In this document: piece after piece, positions 1 through 7,708 of the stretch | How positions within the stretch are numbered: the stretch's first letter is position 1 | Layout: every line of letters begins with the position of its first letter | Assembly (NCBI GenBank): GCA_965644315.1 | Contig: CBFFRQ010000106.1 | Location: forward strand, 1-20,774 | Length of the DNA: 20,774 nt | Direction of reading: 5' to 3' | DNA from: Caecitellus pseudoparvulus | Taxonomy: Eukaryota; Bigyra: Bicosoecida | The notes under the pieces: model-generated | The model's database searches: none | What the model saw: only the letters and a program-made list of their open reading frames with translations | What the model was told of the DNA's origin: nothing | Made by a program: the position numbers and the translations under genes

Positions 1-1515
1 AGCGTCCCAGACACAGTATCCACCACTATCTCGGCAGCGCTTCTCGAGGCCTGTGAGGGGCGTGCCCAGCGCCAGGTCGAATTCCGCTCACACTGCACAT
101 GACATTTGACCAGGGCCAAAACCGGCTCTGGAGGACACAGACGCACTTACCATGGAAAGAAGGGGTTTCTTCTTAACTTAATGCCTAACCTGTTCAATTT
201 TCGTGGCAGTTTGATGTGTATTTTCGTTTTGTGAAAATCCATGTGCAAGACTTTCCGCACGGCGGGGCGGGCAGGACGGGCACGCGAATTTTGCAGAGCG
301 GGAGCCCCCTCGAGGTGGAGACGCCCACATGTACACGGTACTCTGCGAGCAGGTTCGATTTCAGACCCCACATATCGGAAACATGAAATAATTTGAACAC
401 ACACCCACATTTTCATTGCCATTTAGTTAATTCGAGACCCTTAAATGTGCCAGACAACGCCTGTGAAGGCGATCAAAACGAAACTCCCACTGAAACTCCG
501 GCGCCAGTTTCAAGCACGCCTCAACCACTCCACAGCAAACCACCCGCCCCATACGGCCCCAAAATCACACCCCACAATCACAGCCAATACCCTCTCCAAC
601 ATTTGTCGCAGAATACGCACTTTTCGCCGACCTAGCCCTACCCAATATTTTACCCAGAATCACGTATGAAACACCCCCCAGGCACACTCAAGAAATCCAA
701 ACACCAACACCTCTCGAACAGCACTCACTTGTCAATGGCGGCAGGATAGGCAGGAGAAAGACCCAATAAAAGCGTACATCCTGCCATGAGCAGGTAGCGA
801 TGAGAATCTGCTCCCCTGCATACGACTTGGTCAGTATGCCGCCAGCGCCACACCTGCTAGCCTTCTTCACAGCAGCGGCGAACTTCCCACGCAACAGCGG
901 CATCAGGGAAGATTTTCAGCCTTCACACTTCAAAGTAGACTATGTATCTATGGTGTTAATCCTCTGGCTTCAAAAACCACCCCCACCTTGGGCCAGCTTC
1001 TCCAGAATTGACGCCGGCAGGCATGGCAAACACAACCGATTTCCGCAGCACGGTTTGCCGCACTGCACGGCCCCCTGGCTGCCTGTCGCTGAGTGACGGC
1101 ACGAATGAGACTTCCTGGTCAAAAATAATATAGAAGGGCTCAGGCTTACGGGTCTAATTCTCTTGCTCCTGCCCCTCTCAGCGCCAGGCTGCACAAAATC
1201 GTTGGTTGCTAAATCACAACCGCAGCGCTTGCCGCTGCAGAGCACTGTTGAAGAAGGCATAGCGTCCCACGGGTGAAATTTTTTTCGCGAGTTCATTGTC
1301 GTCTCACAGCTTGTGGGTGTCTCGCGACTTGATTGTTTGATGAGCTCCAATGGCGCCCAAGCCTCGATATGGGAAGGCACCGTCCTGCCAAGCAAACCTC
1401 CACAAACCTGGCAAGAAATATCGCGGGGCGAAAACTATGCAAGCCACGCTCCTTGGCAGTCTTTTGTCTGGCACATGGAAGCCTTGCCGAGAGGCATTTC
1501 CACACCTCAGTCACT
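1..1515. other. Left-flank region with no convincing gene
   Basis: No reading frame here has recognisable protein features. Short frames of 60-140 codons occur on both strands but look compositional. On the minus strand there are two well-formed splice-donor sequences, GTAAGT at 145-150 and GTGAGT at 723-728, each at the end of a short open stretch, so this may be the intron-containing part of a minus-strand gene continuing off the left edge. The stretch around 440-720 is poor in G and rich in C and A on the plus strand. The 120 bases after the stop codon of the 1516-5115 gene hold no clear poly(A) signal on that strand. Confidence 0.4.
723..903 (-). CDS. Possible first exon of an unidentified gene
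   Basis: A minus-strand frame opens with ATG at 903 and runs 58 codons to a GTGAGT donor-like site at 723-728. The predicted peptide starts MPLLRGKFAAAVKKASRCG, basic and alanine-rich, and ends in a hydrophobic stretch (FYWVFLLPILPPL). The -3 position of the start is C, so the Kozak context is poor. Without splicing the frame stops at 688. A second minus-strand donor at 145-150 follows another short open stretch with an acceptor-like CTGCTCGCAG upstream, but I cannot join these in a convincing frame. It may be a chance open frame. No family is recognised. Confidence 0.15.
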
Positions 1516-4500
1516 TCAGCCAATGGGTTCACTTGGTTCACCGGCATCACTTGAGTCAGAGTCAAACACATCTGGAAACACCGTGATTTTCTCAGCAGTT
1601 GGCGCAGGCACAGGCACGAAGTCGCTACCCACCATCGCATGCACCAGCGGGGAGTCAAGGTACTTCGCGCATTGGTTCAAGTACCGCTCGTTGTCTACAA
1701 GGCCTGTGTTAGTGACGTACAGCATGTGCACCCGCCACTCTGGCTTGCTAACTCCATCCACTGGCTCTGCCGTCACCCTGAGCTTCCTGTACTTGTCAAC
1801 AACGCTGCCCTTCTTGCCGCCAGCTCCTTGCCTAGCACCACTTACACCGCCAACGGATACTTGCTCTGCCTTAACCCGCACGTCTGCCTTCAGCAGTTCT
1901 AACCAGGAGTTCACAACAGACATGCCCCCCTCAGAGCCCTCTTCATCCCCAGCGTCTGATGCGGGCGCGTTTTCGCTGCCGCCAGTGTGCAACAATCTCA
2001 CGTTTCCACCCTTGATAGCCTCGAGGTGTGACCGTTTTGAGAGCGCCACCTGTGCAATGTCGCGCAAGCCAGGGGGCACATCTGAGGGTTTTCCCTTTCC
2101 TGATGCGTGGGCGTACAGGTTGGAGGAAGTTACCTCTACGAACACGGCGTGTTTGACCTCTTTGTCATGATGCACCAGCAAAGCGTCCACGCCAGGGCTG
2201 TTCTTCCACGTCTGGATCACCCATGCATCACCTGCCTTCATGCCGTGCAAGGATGACAACACATCTGCCGGCACCACAGAGCTGTCCAGCGCGAGCTGGC
2301 TTGGGGGAACTTCGCCAACTCGTGGCGCATCCGCCTCCTTCAGTCCCAAGACTCTCATCAGCTGTGACAAACGAGGACCGTTCGTGACCGATGCAGGCGA
2401 CACCACCTTCACCAAGTCCAGGGAGTTCTCGCTCTGAGGGTACTCCATGAGTTGCTTCACATTCTCAGGAAGAAATGCTTGGCCCACCGCCAAAGCACGG
2501 TGTCCGCACGCACCCAACGACAAGAGTGCGACAATGTCGCTCTCAAATTCACTCTCCGTGGAATGAACCCCTCCCAACAGTTTCGACAATCGCTGCCCAT
2601 CCGTCCTCCCATAAGTACGTGACAGCAACACCTGCAGGAGGGCATGCCTTGCGGCCAACGACACAAACACAGCGTTATTTGCCACCTCTTCGTCTGCAAC
2701 ATTAACCCGAGACACCATGGAGGCATTCACCAGCCCATCAAGTGCATCCCCCATGTGCAATCCCCAGGTCGCTGCCGCAATGGTGGACCAGGTAAGCGTC
2801 ACCTCTGTGCTGTTGTCACGAAGCTGTCGCTCGAGGCGCCTCCGGAGCTCACCCGATAGCTTGTAAAAAGTTCGCTGTAGGGCATCTTTGTGCCCCATGC
2901 GCTTCAAATCTTCACAGTACTGCCGAATAAAGCGTGGCACATTGCCAAGGTACTGCAGCATTTCCCACACCTCATGCTCCGTTGGAATCGCAGGCCTGCC
3001 GTCCACTCCAGCGTGCCCTGCGCTTGGCAGCGACAGCTCTGCATCTACCCCACTAAAGAGCACTGCCATCATGGTCTTTGTCGTGGTTGGCCCCAGCTCG
3101 TAGAAAACCTCCGAAAATTGGCTCTTGATCGTTTCCCCTAAAATTGTGTCTGGGGAGCTTGCCAGCACACGCATCGTACCCACTGCTTGATTAAAGCCGG
3201 ACCAATCGCACCAATCTCGAAGCTTCTCTTGCAAAGTTAATGGCTTTGCATCCTTCACCTTTCGGTACAAATTGTTCACCTCATCCACCACAACCAAGCG
3301 GCGACTCTTTCGGGGCCCATGTTGGCTCGCGACACCGAACAACTTGGTCATGGCATTCATGAATACCCTTGGAGGCAGTTCCTGAGGGCCCAGCAGCGGC
3401 CACATGCGGTCATGCAGCACATCGCGGCTCAGATTGTCCCCTGCGCTCGTGCTTAGTCCTTGCAGCAGTGTGTCAACTTCACTGCCAACAAAAGCACCGC
3501 CATCCCGTACATACAGCACGTCAGCCCCAGCGCCCACAGCCGCGATGCTGACCAGCGCTGCCAGAGTGGTGCTCTTCCCGCATCCATGCACCCCTGTCAA
3601 CAAATGACCTGGGCGCTTTGTCTTCAGCGCTTCCGCGCAGCTTGCGAGGAAAGCAATGCGCTCTGGCGTCCACACGATACTCACAGTGCGGACTGCTTCT
3701 CGCGGCAGCTGCTCCAGCGTACCGTCTAGACGGGGCCGCACGGTGCAAATGTGAACAAAGTCTCGTGCGCTTGGCCCATGCGTCAGCGGGAACAAGGACG
3801 GCGCTGCCTCCTCGTCTGCCGCCACGCAGATGCCATACTCTTGCTGGAAGTCTTTCGGCTCGAGAGCTTCGCTGCCCACAGGTGGAAGGAACCTTGTTGC
3901 AAAAGCCACAACCTCCCCGTTTTTGTCAATCACAGGGTTCAATCCAGTGATGTCCATGGCGTGCTGCGACGCGCCTTCGCTTCCTGCTGCACCACCTGCA
4001 TCGCCCGCTCGTCCCACGTGCTCCCTCTGCAGTGCAGCCTTGGCCCTCTCAAACCAATCCAATACTTCCTTCTTTCCTTCCAGCATCGCTTCCCCAAGGC
4101 CAAGCTTCCAACCCAGCACATGCCGCACCGCCTGACGGTGGCCGGTCTCTGGCATGTACTCTTGCCCAGCCGCACTGCCAAGCAGCACTTCCCGCAGCGG
4201 AAACACCGTATTCGAGACACCTGCAGAGGACAGCGCGGAAGCCCACGTGGCCTCGTCTTCGGCTCTCTTCTTCGCGGCAGCCTCCTTCTCCTCTGCTCTC
4301 TTCTTGGCGGCAGCCTCCTTCTCCTCTGCTCTCTTCTTCGCGGCAGCCTCCTTCTCCTCGGCTCTCTTCTTGGCGGCGGCAGCTGCGGCGTCTGCAGCAG
4401 CTACAGCACGCTTCATTTGATCCGAAAGCAGCCCATACAATAGCCGCTGATTACTTTGTGTTTTCACATTGAACATGCCTTGGAGGGAGCTACTGTTGAT

Positions 4501-5115
4501 TTCCTTTGCGGGCACGAACAACAGCTTCTCCATGCCCTGCACCATCTCTCGCGCTGCAGCCTCCCAAGCCTGCTCATCCAAGTCCCGCAGCAAACCTCGC
4601 AGTGCAGGGCAAGCCAGCGCCAGGGCTGTTGCAGTTTCGGGGAAGGACCCCTGCGTCAAACGAAAAGAGAGTGTGGCAGTGCTTGCGAAGACTTGTGAGG
4701 AGTGCGTGACAAAACGCGCAGCACCTACCCGAGGCAGCTCAGGGGGCAGATACCTCACGGCCTCCTCCAATCCAAGATGACCCAGGGTTGCATGAAGACC
4801 TCCAGGCTCACGCACGGCCGGCGTTTTCATCGCCGTAAGCACAATGTCAGGCTCAGGCAGCGTCGCCGTGCTGCTGAAGCGTGCTACTCCCACGCCCGGC
4901 CACGCGCGCCACGCCCTTGTACAAGACGCGTACTCTCGTCGCGGAACACTGCCTGTCATGGCTTCCAGGGCGTGCTCCGCAGAGGAGGTGTACTCAGCAC
5001 AGGCAGTGGGCATGAAAACGCTGCCAGACGAAACGCCACCACGCCAAGCACTGGCGGCGGCACCTCTGAGTGCACTGCCAGCCGTAGCTAGAGCTGAGCG
5101 AGAATTCAAGAGCAT
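1516..5115 (-). CDS. Crinkler/RHS-like P-loop NTPase with C-terminal PD-(D/E)xK-type nuclease
   Basis: 1199-residue single-exon frame. The start is ATG 5115, with A at -3 and an in-frame TGA two codons upstream. Residues 1-85 are rich in R, S and A with no acidic residue before E41, and contain ARFSST near 78-83, like a mitochondrial presequence. Residues 249-287 are a charged 11-residue repeat, KKRAEEKEAAA. Residues 500-735 are a P-loop NTPase: Walker A GVHGCGKS (508-515, K514), Walker B RLVVVDEVNN (D611, E612) and a GNVPR motif at 724-728. Residues 850-1150 resemble the nuclease domain of Crinkler and trypanosome RHS proteins: helix glutamates near 856-858, GVDALLVHH (D977), FVEVTSSN (E994, T996 instead of Lys) and a late strand, RVHMLYVTNTG. 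The C-terminus is acidic. Known members combine an NTPase with a restriction-type nuclease and act in nuclei as effectors or element-linked proteins; the role here is inferred. The assignment rests on motif order, not a search. Confidence 0.75.
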   Translation of the reverse strand: MLLNSRSALATAGSALRGAAASAWRGGVSSGSVFMPTACAEYTSSAEHALEAMTGSVPRREYASCTRAWRAWPGVGVARFSSTATLPEPDIVLTAMKTPAVREPGGLHATLGHLGLEEAVRYLPPELPRVGAARFVTHSSQVFASTATLSFRLTQGSFPETATALALACPALRGLLRDLDEQAWEAAAREMVQGMEKLLFVPAKEINSSSLQGMFNVKTQSNQRLLYGLLSDQMKRAVAAADAAAAAAKKRAEEKEAAAKKRAEEKEAAAKKRAEEKEAAAKKRAEDEATWASALSSAGVSNTVFPLREVLLGSAAGQEYMPETGHRQAVRHVLGWKLGLGEAMLEGKKEVLDWFERAKAALQREHVGRAGDAGGAAGSEGASQHAMDITGLNPVIDKNGEVVAFATRFLPPVGSEALEPKDFQQEYGICVAADEEAAPSLFPLTHGPSARDFVHICTVRPRLDGTLEQLPREAVRTVSIVWTPERIAFLASCAEALKTKRPGHLLTGVHGCGKSTTLAALVSIAAVGAGADVLYVRDGGAFVGSEVDTLLQGLSTSAGDNLSRDVLHDRMWPLLGPQELPPRVFMNAMTKLFGVASQHGPRKSRRLVVVDEVNNLYRKVKDAKPLTLQEKLRDWCDWSGFNQAVGTMRVLASSPDTILGETIKSQFSEVFYELGPTTTKTMMAVLFSGVDAELSLPSAGHAGVDGRPAIPTEHEVWEMLQYLGNVPRFIRQYCEDLKRMGHKDALQRTFYKLSGELRRRLERQLRDNSTEVTLTWSTIAAATWGLHMGDALDGLVNASMVSRVNVADEEVANNAVFVSLAARHALLQVLLSRTYGRTDGQRLSKLLGGVHSTESEFESDIVALLSLGACGHRALAVGQAFLPENVKQLMEYPQSENSLDLVKVVSPASVTNGPRLSQLMRVLGLKEADAPRVGEVPPSQLALDSSVVPADVLSSLHGMKAGDAWVIQTWKNSPGVDALLVHHDKEVKHAVFVEVTSSNLYAHASGKGKPSDVPPGLRDIAQVALSKRSHLEAIKGGNVRLLHTGGSENAPASDAGDEEGSEGGMSVVNSWLELLKADVRVKAEQVSVGGVSGARQGAGGKKGSVVDKYRKLRVTAEPVDGVSKPEWRVHMLYVTNTGLVDNERYLNQCAKYLDSPLVHAMVGSDFVPVPAPTAEKITVFPDVFDSDSSDAGEPSEPIG
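4255..4371 (-). repeat. 33-bp in-frame tandem repeat coding KKRAEEKEAAA
   Basis: Three full units and a partial fourth of an 11-codon repeat inside the NTPase-nuclease gene. Copies differ only at scattered silent sites (for example cttcgcggc against cttggcggc on the plus strand). The peptide alternates KKR and EEKE blocks with alanines, as in TolA-like or charged single-helix linkers, and follows an alanine-rich stretch. It probably forms a long rigid helix between the N-terminal region and the NTPase. Unit number is likely to vary between alleles. Confidence 0.85.
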
Positions 5116-5866
5116 ATTTCAGAATGTATGGCAGACCAGTTGTGTTGGGCGCACCGGCGCTCGACGGGAACTTGGAGTCGGTGTTGGCTTGTGCTGACAC
5201 CTGCGCCCCAGCACTTCGCAGAACTTGCACAGCTCTTCGAAGCGCAGGGCTGAGCTTGCCTGCGTCACTTGAGGGTCGAGCTAGTTACGTTTTGCTATGA
5301 CGTAGAAAGTGCAAGTAGCTCTTGGTGAGAAAAGTGTGCAAATGCGCAAACTGCCTCCGTGCCAGGAGCTTGTGAAACGACGTTTCATGCTCGAAACGCT
5401 GATGCCAGCTCCACCCCCCGGCACACACCACACTATGCTTAGCGGTCATACTTGGCCTGAGAGACTCCCCGCCGTGTCAAGGTTCCGAAAAATGCCATCA
5501 ATCTCCGTTCCAGCCCCTCTTCCCTTGCATACTGCGCACCCCCCTCCGACATCGCAAGAGCACTGTGTGAGAGAGAGACAGGTTGGTGTGGATTTCACAC
5601 CCTGAACTTGCTCATGCGACACCAGTGACAACACACCCCAGCGGCGACCCGCAGCACGGTCATAACGAACACCTTTAAAACGCAGCACGACACTCACCGG
5701 GTTTTGTGTCAAGGAATTCCCAACACCACCTTGACTTGGCCAGCGTCGGATCTGCGAAGAATGGCAGCGCTTGAAAGAGCAAGCTCCTGGTTCGTGCCAC
5801 ACAACAGGCAGCACAACAGTGCATGGGTGGAAAGAGGTACACATCCATACGTGCTCTGCGCACTCT
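5116..5866 (-). other. Intergenic or intronic region with candidate small exons
   Basis: This lies between the FN3-like frame and the NTPase-nuclease gene, both on the minus strand. It holds no long frame but contains good minus-strand splice signals: an acceptor TTCTTCGCAG ending at 5752, a GTGAGT donor at 5692-5697, a strong pyrimidine-tract acceptor ending in CTCACACAG at 5563, and a GTATGA donor at 5446-5451. These bound two candidate exons, 5698-5751 (54 nt) and 5452-5562 (111 nt), listed separately. Bases 5116-5445 should contain the 5' UTR and promoter of the NTPase-nuclease gene; no TATA-like element stands out. Confidence 0.35.
5452..5562 (-). CDS. Candidate Cys-rich exon, possibly a 3' exon of the FN3-like gene
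   Basis: The minus strand has a textbook acceptor (a CT-rich tract, then CACACAG) just before 5562, and a CAA|GTATGA donor after 5452. The 111-nt interval is open in phase 0 and encodes a Cys-rich, EGF-like start (CSCDVGGGCAVCKGRG) followed by 21 more residues. The Cys spacing echoes the CQCGPG segment at the end of the FN3-like frame upstream. A companion 54-nt candidate exon (5698-5751) is also a multiple of three, and only phase 0 stays open through both. How the long frame would splice to them is unresolved, and no transcript evidence is available. Confidence 0.3.
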
Positions 5867-7504
5867 TCATGGCATCCAGCGGCTCCCACCAGCGCTGGAG
5901 CAGGGGTGGTATTGAGCTTGTTTGGAGGAGGCATTGCTCGTCGCGTTCAACACGAAGCCCGGCCCACACTGGCATACGCCGCCGCCGTGCGTGAAGTCGG
6001 GCACAAATGCAACATTGGGGTCGGCACAGGCACACGTGCTGCGCCCCGCAGGATCCCCGATCCCGAACGCCGTCAGCAACAGGGCCTGTGCACTCGTGCC
6101 AGACAGGGAAGGCAGCGTCTCGTCACAAGCAAAGCCGTCCGAGGAGGCGACGCTGGCGTGCCCCGCCATGTTCGTGGCGCACATACTGTTGTACACGGTG
6201 CTCCCAGGGGCCAGCATCAGGCCTGTCGCAGCCCATGCCGTGCGCTGCGCCACGACTGTCCAGGGCATGACGTCGTCTAGCCCTGCCGCGCTGCCCAGCG
6301 CGACCTCGTACGTTGCGATGCCAGAGGGGTCCACGAAGGAGTCCCAGTTCGCAGCCGCCTGACTGCAGTCGGCGGAAAAGTCCACGTCGCCGCCCAGTCG
6401 AGCGCCATCGCGCACAACGCCGGCAGTGGGCCCACCTGTGGCCAAGGGTGCAGGGCGCCCCACTGTTCGACGTGCCAAACCGGCTGCGTTGGTCGCCTTG
6501 GCCCTGCAGGCCAAGAACTTGCCTTCAGGGAGGGGGTCCGGCACCCCACTGCCCCCGGGGCTGAAGGTGGCTTGGGCCTCACCTGGTCCCAGGGACAGCA
6601 CATTGGACGGCGGCACGATGGAGCCGGTCCCAGCCGCCGTCACCTCCACCAGCTCCACGCCAATGCCCACCACTGGTGCCTGGACGTCCTGCACGCCTGT
6701 CCACCCACACGTGACCTGTGCTGCATCGCTCAGCAGGGACATCTCGTTGCCAGTGGCGTCCAGGAAGTGCACGCTGCCGATGTCTGGCGGGGTGATGTCC
6801 ACGACGACGGGCTTGGAGAACACTGTGTGCGGGCCAACTTCGTTGGTGTCGATCACGGACATGTAGTACTTGGTGCCAGTGACCAGGTACAGGCCACTCC
6901 AGGTGGCAGCTGGGCCGGCGAGGGGTGCAGAATACCCCTGCACCTGCTCTCCATAAGGCGACGTGCCAAGGGCGGCCGAGTAGGCAACATCGCCCTCTGC
7001 GTCCAGGAACGGCTCCCAGGACAGGGCCAAGGCGCTGGTGGAGGGCGCACAGTACACGCCATCCAGGAGCTGTCCATCTGTCACTGCCGCTGTGTCGTAA
7101 AAGGTCGCAGCTGTCTCGTCTGGGGTGAAGGATGTGTGCTCCGCGCCCAACAGCGCTCCGTCCTCGTCATACGCAACGACTGTCGCGCGGAACTCTGTCC
7201 CAGTCAGCAAACTAGGGCCACAGGAGCTGGCCTGTCTGGCAGTGTCCACAAACATCAGCAAGAGCACCGCTGCGCCGCTTAAGCTGCTTGCGATGGACCA
7301 TGTTGACGTGAAACACTTTACGCTCTCTGTGGGATTTTGTTTTGTTTCCGCAGGATTTGGCCGATATCGTGTGCTGGATACAATCCAATGGATACCCTTC
7401 AAGTCATCCTGCCCAAAGCATGCCTGTAGGTTGTGCTGCCCCCGCCAGAGAGCGCTGCACAGGGCTGGTGTGGCGTTTCGCTTTGCTTCACCACGACAAT
7501 CCAC
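5867..7504 (-). CDS. FN3-like extracellular protein, exon of a larger gene (5' end unresolved)
   Basis: A minus-strand open frame of 545 codons. The first codon of the frame is GTG and the first in-frame ATG is at 7255, so an upstream exon is likely; real coding probably begins near 7260. Counting from 7504, residues 66-88 are hydrophobic. Residues 97-240 and 380-470 show repeated fibronectin-III-like modules: W-x-x-F-x-D or E, then Y-x-x-ALG near the start, GL-x-L-x-x-G-x-x-Y with A-T-N-x-x-G near the end, and a linker such as VVDITPPDIGSV (234-245). Residues 490-525 are Cys-rich (CACADP, CQCGPGF) with NAT and NAS glycosylation sequons, suggesting a secreted or surface protein. The frame ends at a TGA at 5867 that may be intronic. 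No specific family member is recognised. The transposase-like gene lies just 5', so the upstream exons may be interrupted or far away. Confidence 0.55.
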   Translation of the reverse strand: MDCRGEAKRNATPALCSALWRGQHNLQACFGQDDLKGIHWIVSSTRYRPNPAETKQNPTESVKCFTSTWSIASSLSGAAVLLLMFVDTARQASSCGPSLLTGTEFRATVVAYDEDGALLGAEHTSFTPDETAATFYDTAAVTDGQLLDGVYCAPSTSALALSWEPFLDAEGDVAYSAALGTSPYGEQVQGYSAPLAGPAATWSGLYLVTGTKYYMSVIDTNEVGPHTVFSKPVVVDITPPDIGSVHFLDATGNEMSLLSDAAQVTCGWTGVQDVQAPVVGIGVELVEVTAAGTGSIVPPSNVLSLGPGEAQATFSPGGSGVPDPLPEGKFLACRAKATNAAGLARRTVGRPAPLATGGPTAGVVRDGARLGGDVDFSADCSQAAANWDSFVDPSGIATYEVALGSAAGLDDVMPWTVVAQRTAWAATGLMLAPGSTVYNSMCATNMAGHASVASSDGFACDETLPSLSGTSAQALLLTAFGIGDPAGRSTCACADPNVAFVPDFTHGGGVCQCGPGFVLNATSNASSKQAQYHPCSSAGGSRWMP

Positions 7505-7708
7505 GAGGCCTGCGATATCTCTGCATTGGGCTGCACTCTACCGACTCTGAAAAGCTGGGAGGTCCATACCCTACAGGTGATTTGATGAAGCTTTGAATTG
7601 TTCTGCAAGTCTCTCATACCACGCGTCTAGCCTCGGGGTCCTGGCTGGCCTGTGTGTCGATGAAACTCCCTTCGTCCAGTCGCAGAGCCGGTGGCCCTGC
7701 TCCAGCCC

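Noticed and set aside
301-375. GGTTCGATT resembling a tRNA T-loop
   Set aside because: The flanking bases do not form a T-stem or acceptor stem.
1313-2170. Plus-strand frame of 285 codons opposite the NTPase-nuclease gene
   Set aside because: It overlaps the clearly domain-bearing minus-strand gene, and its Ser/Pro/Thr-rich peptide has no motif.
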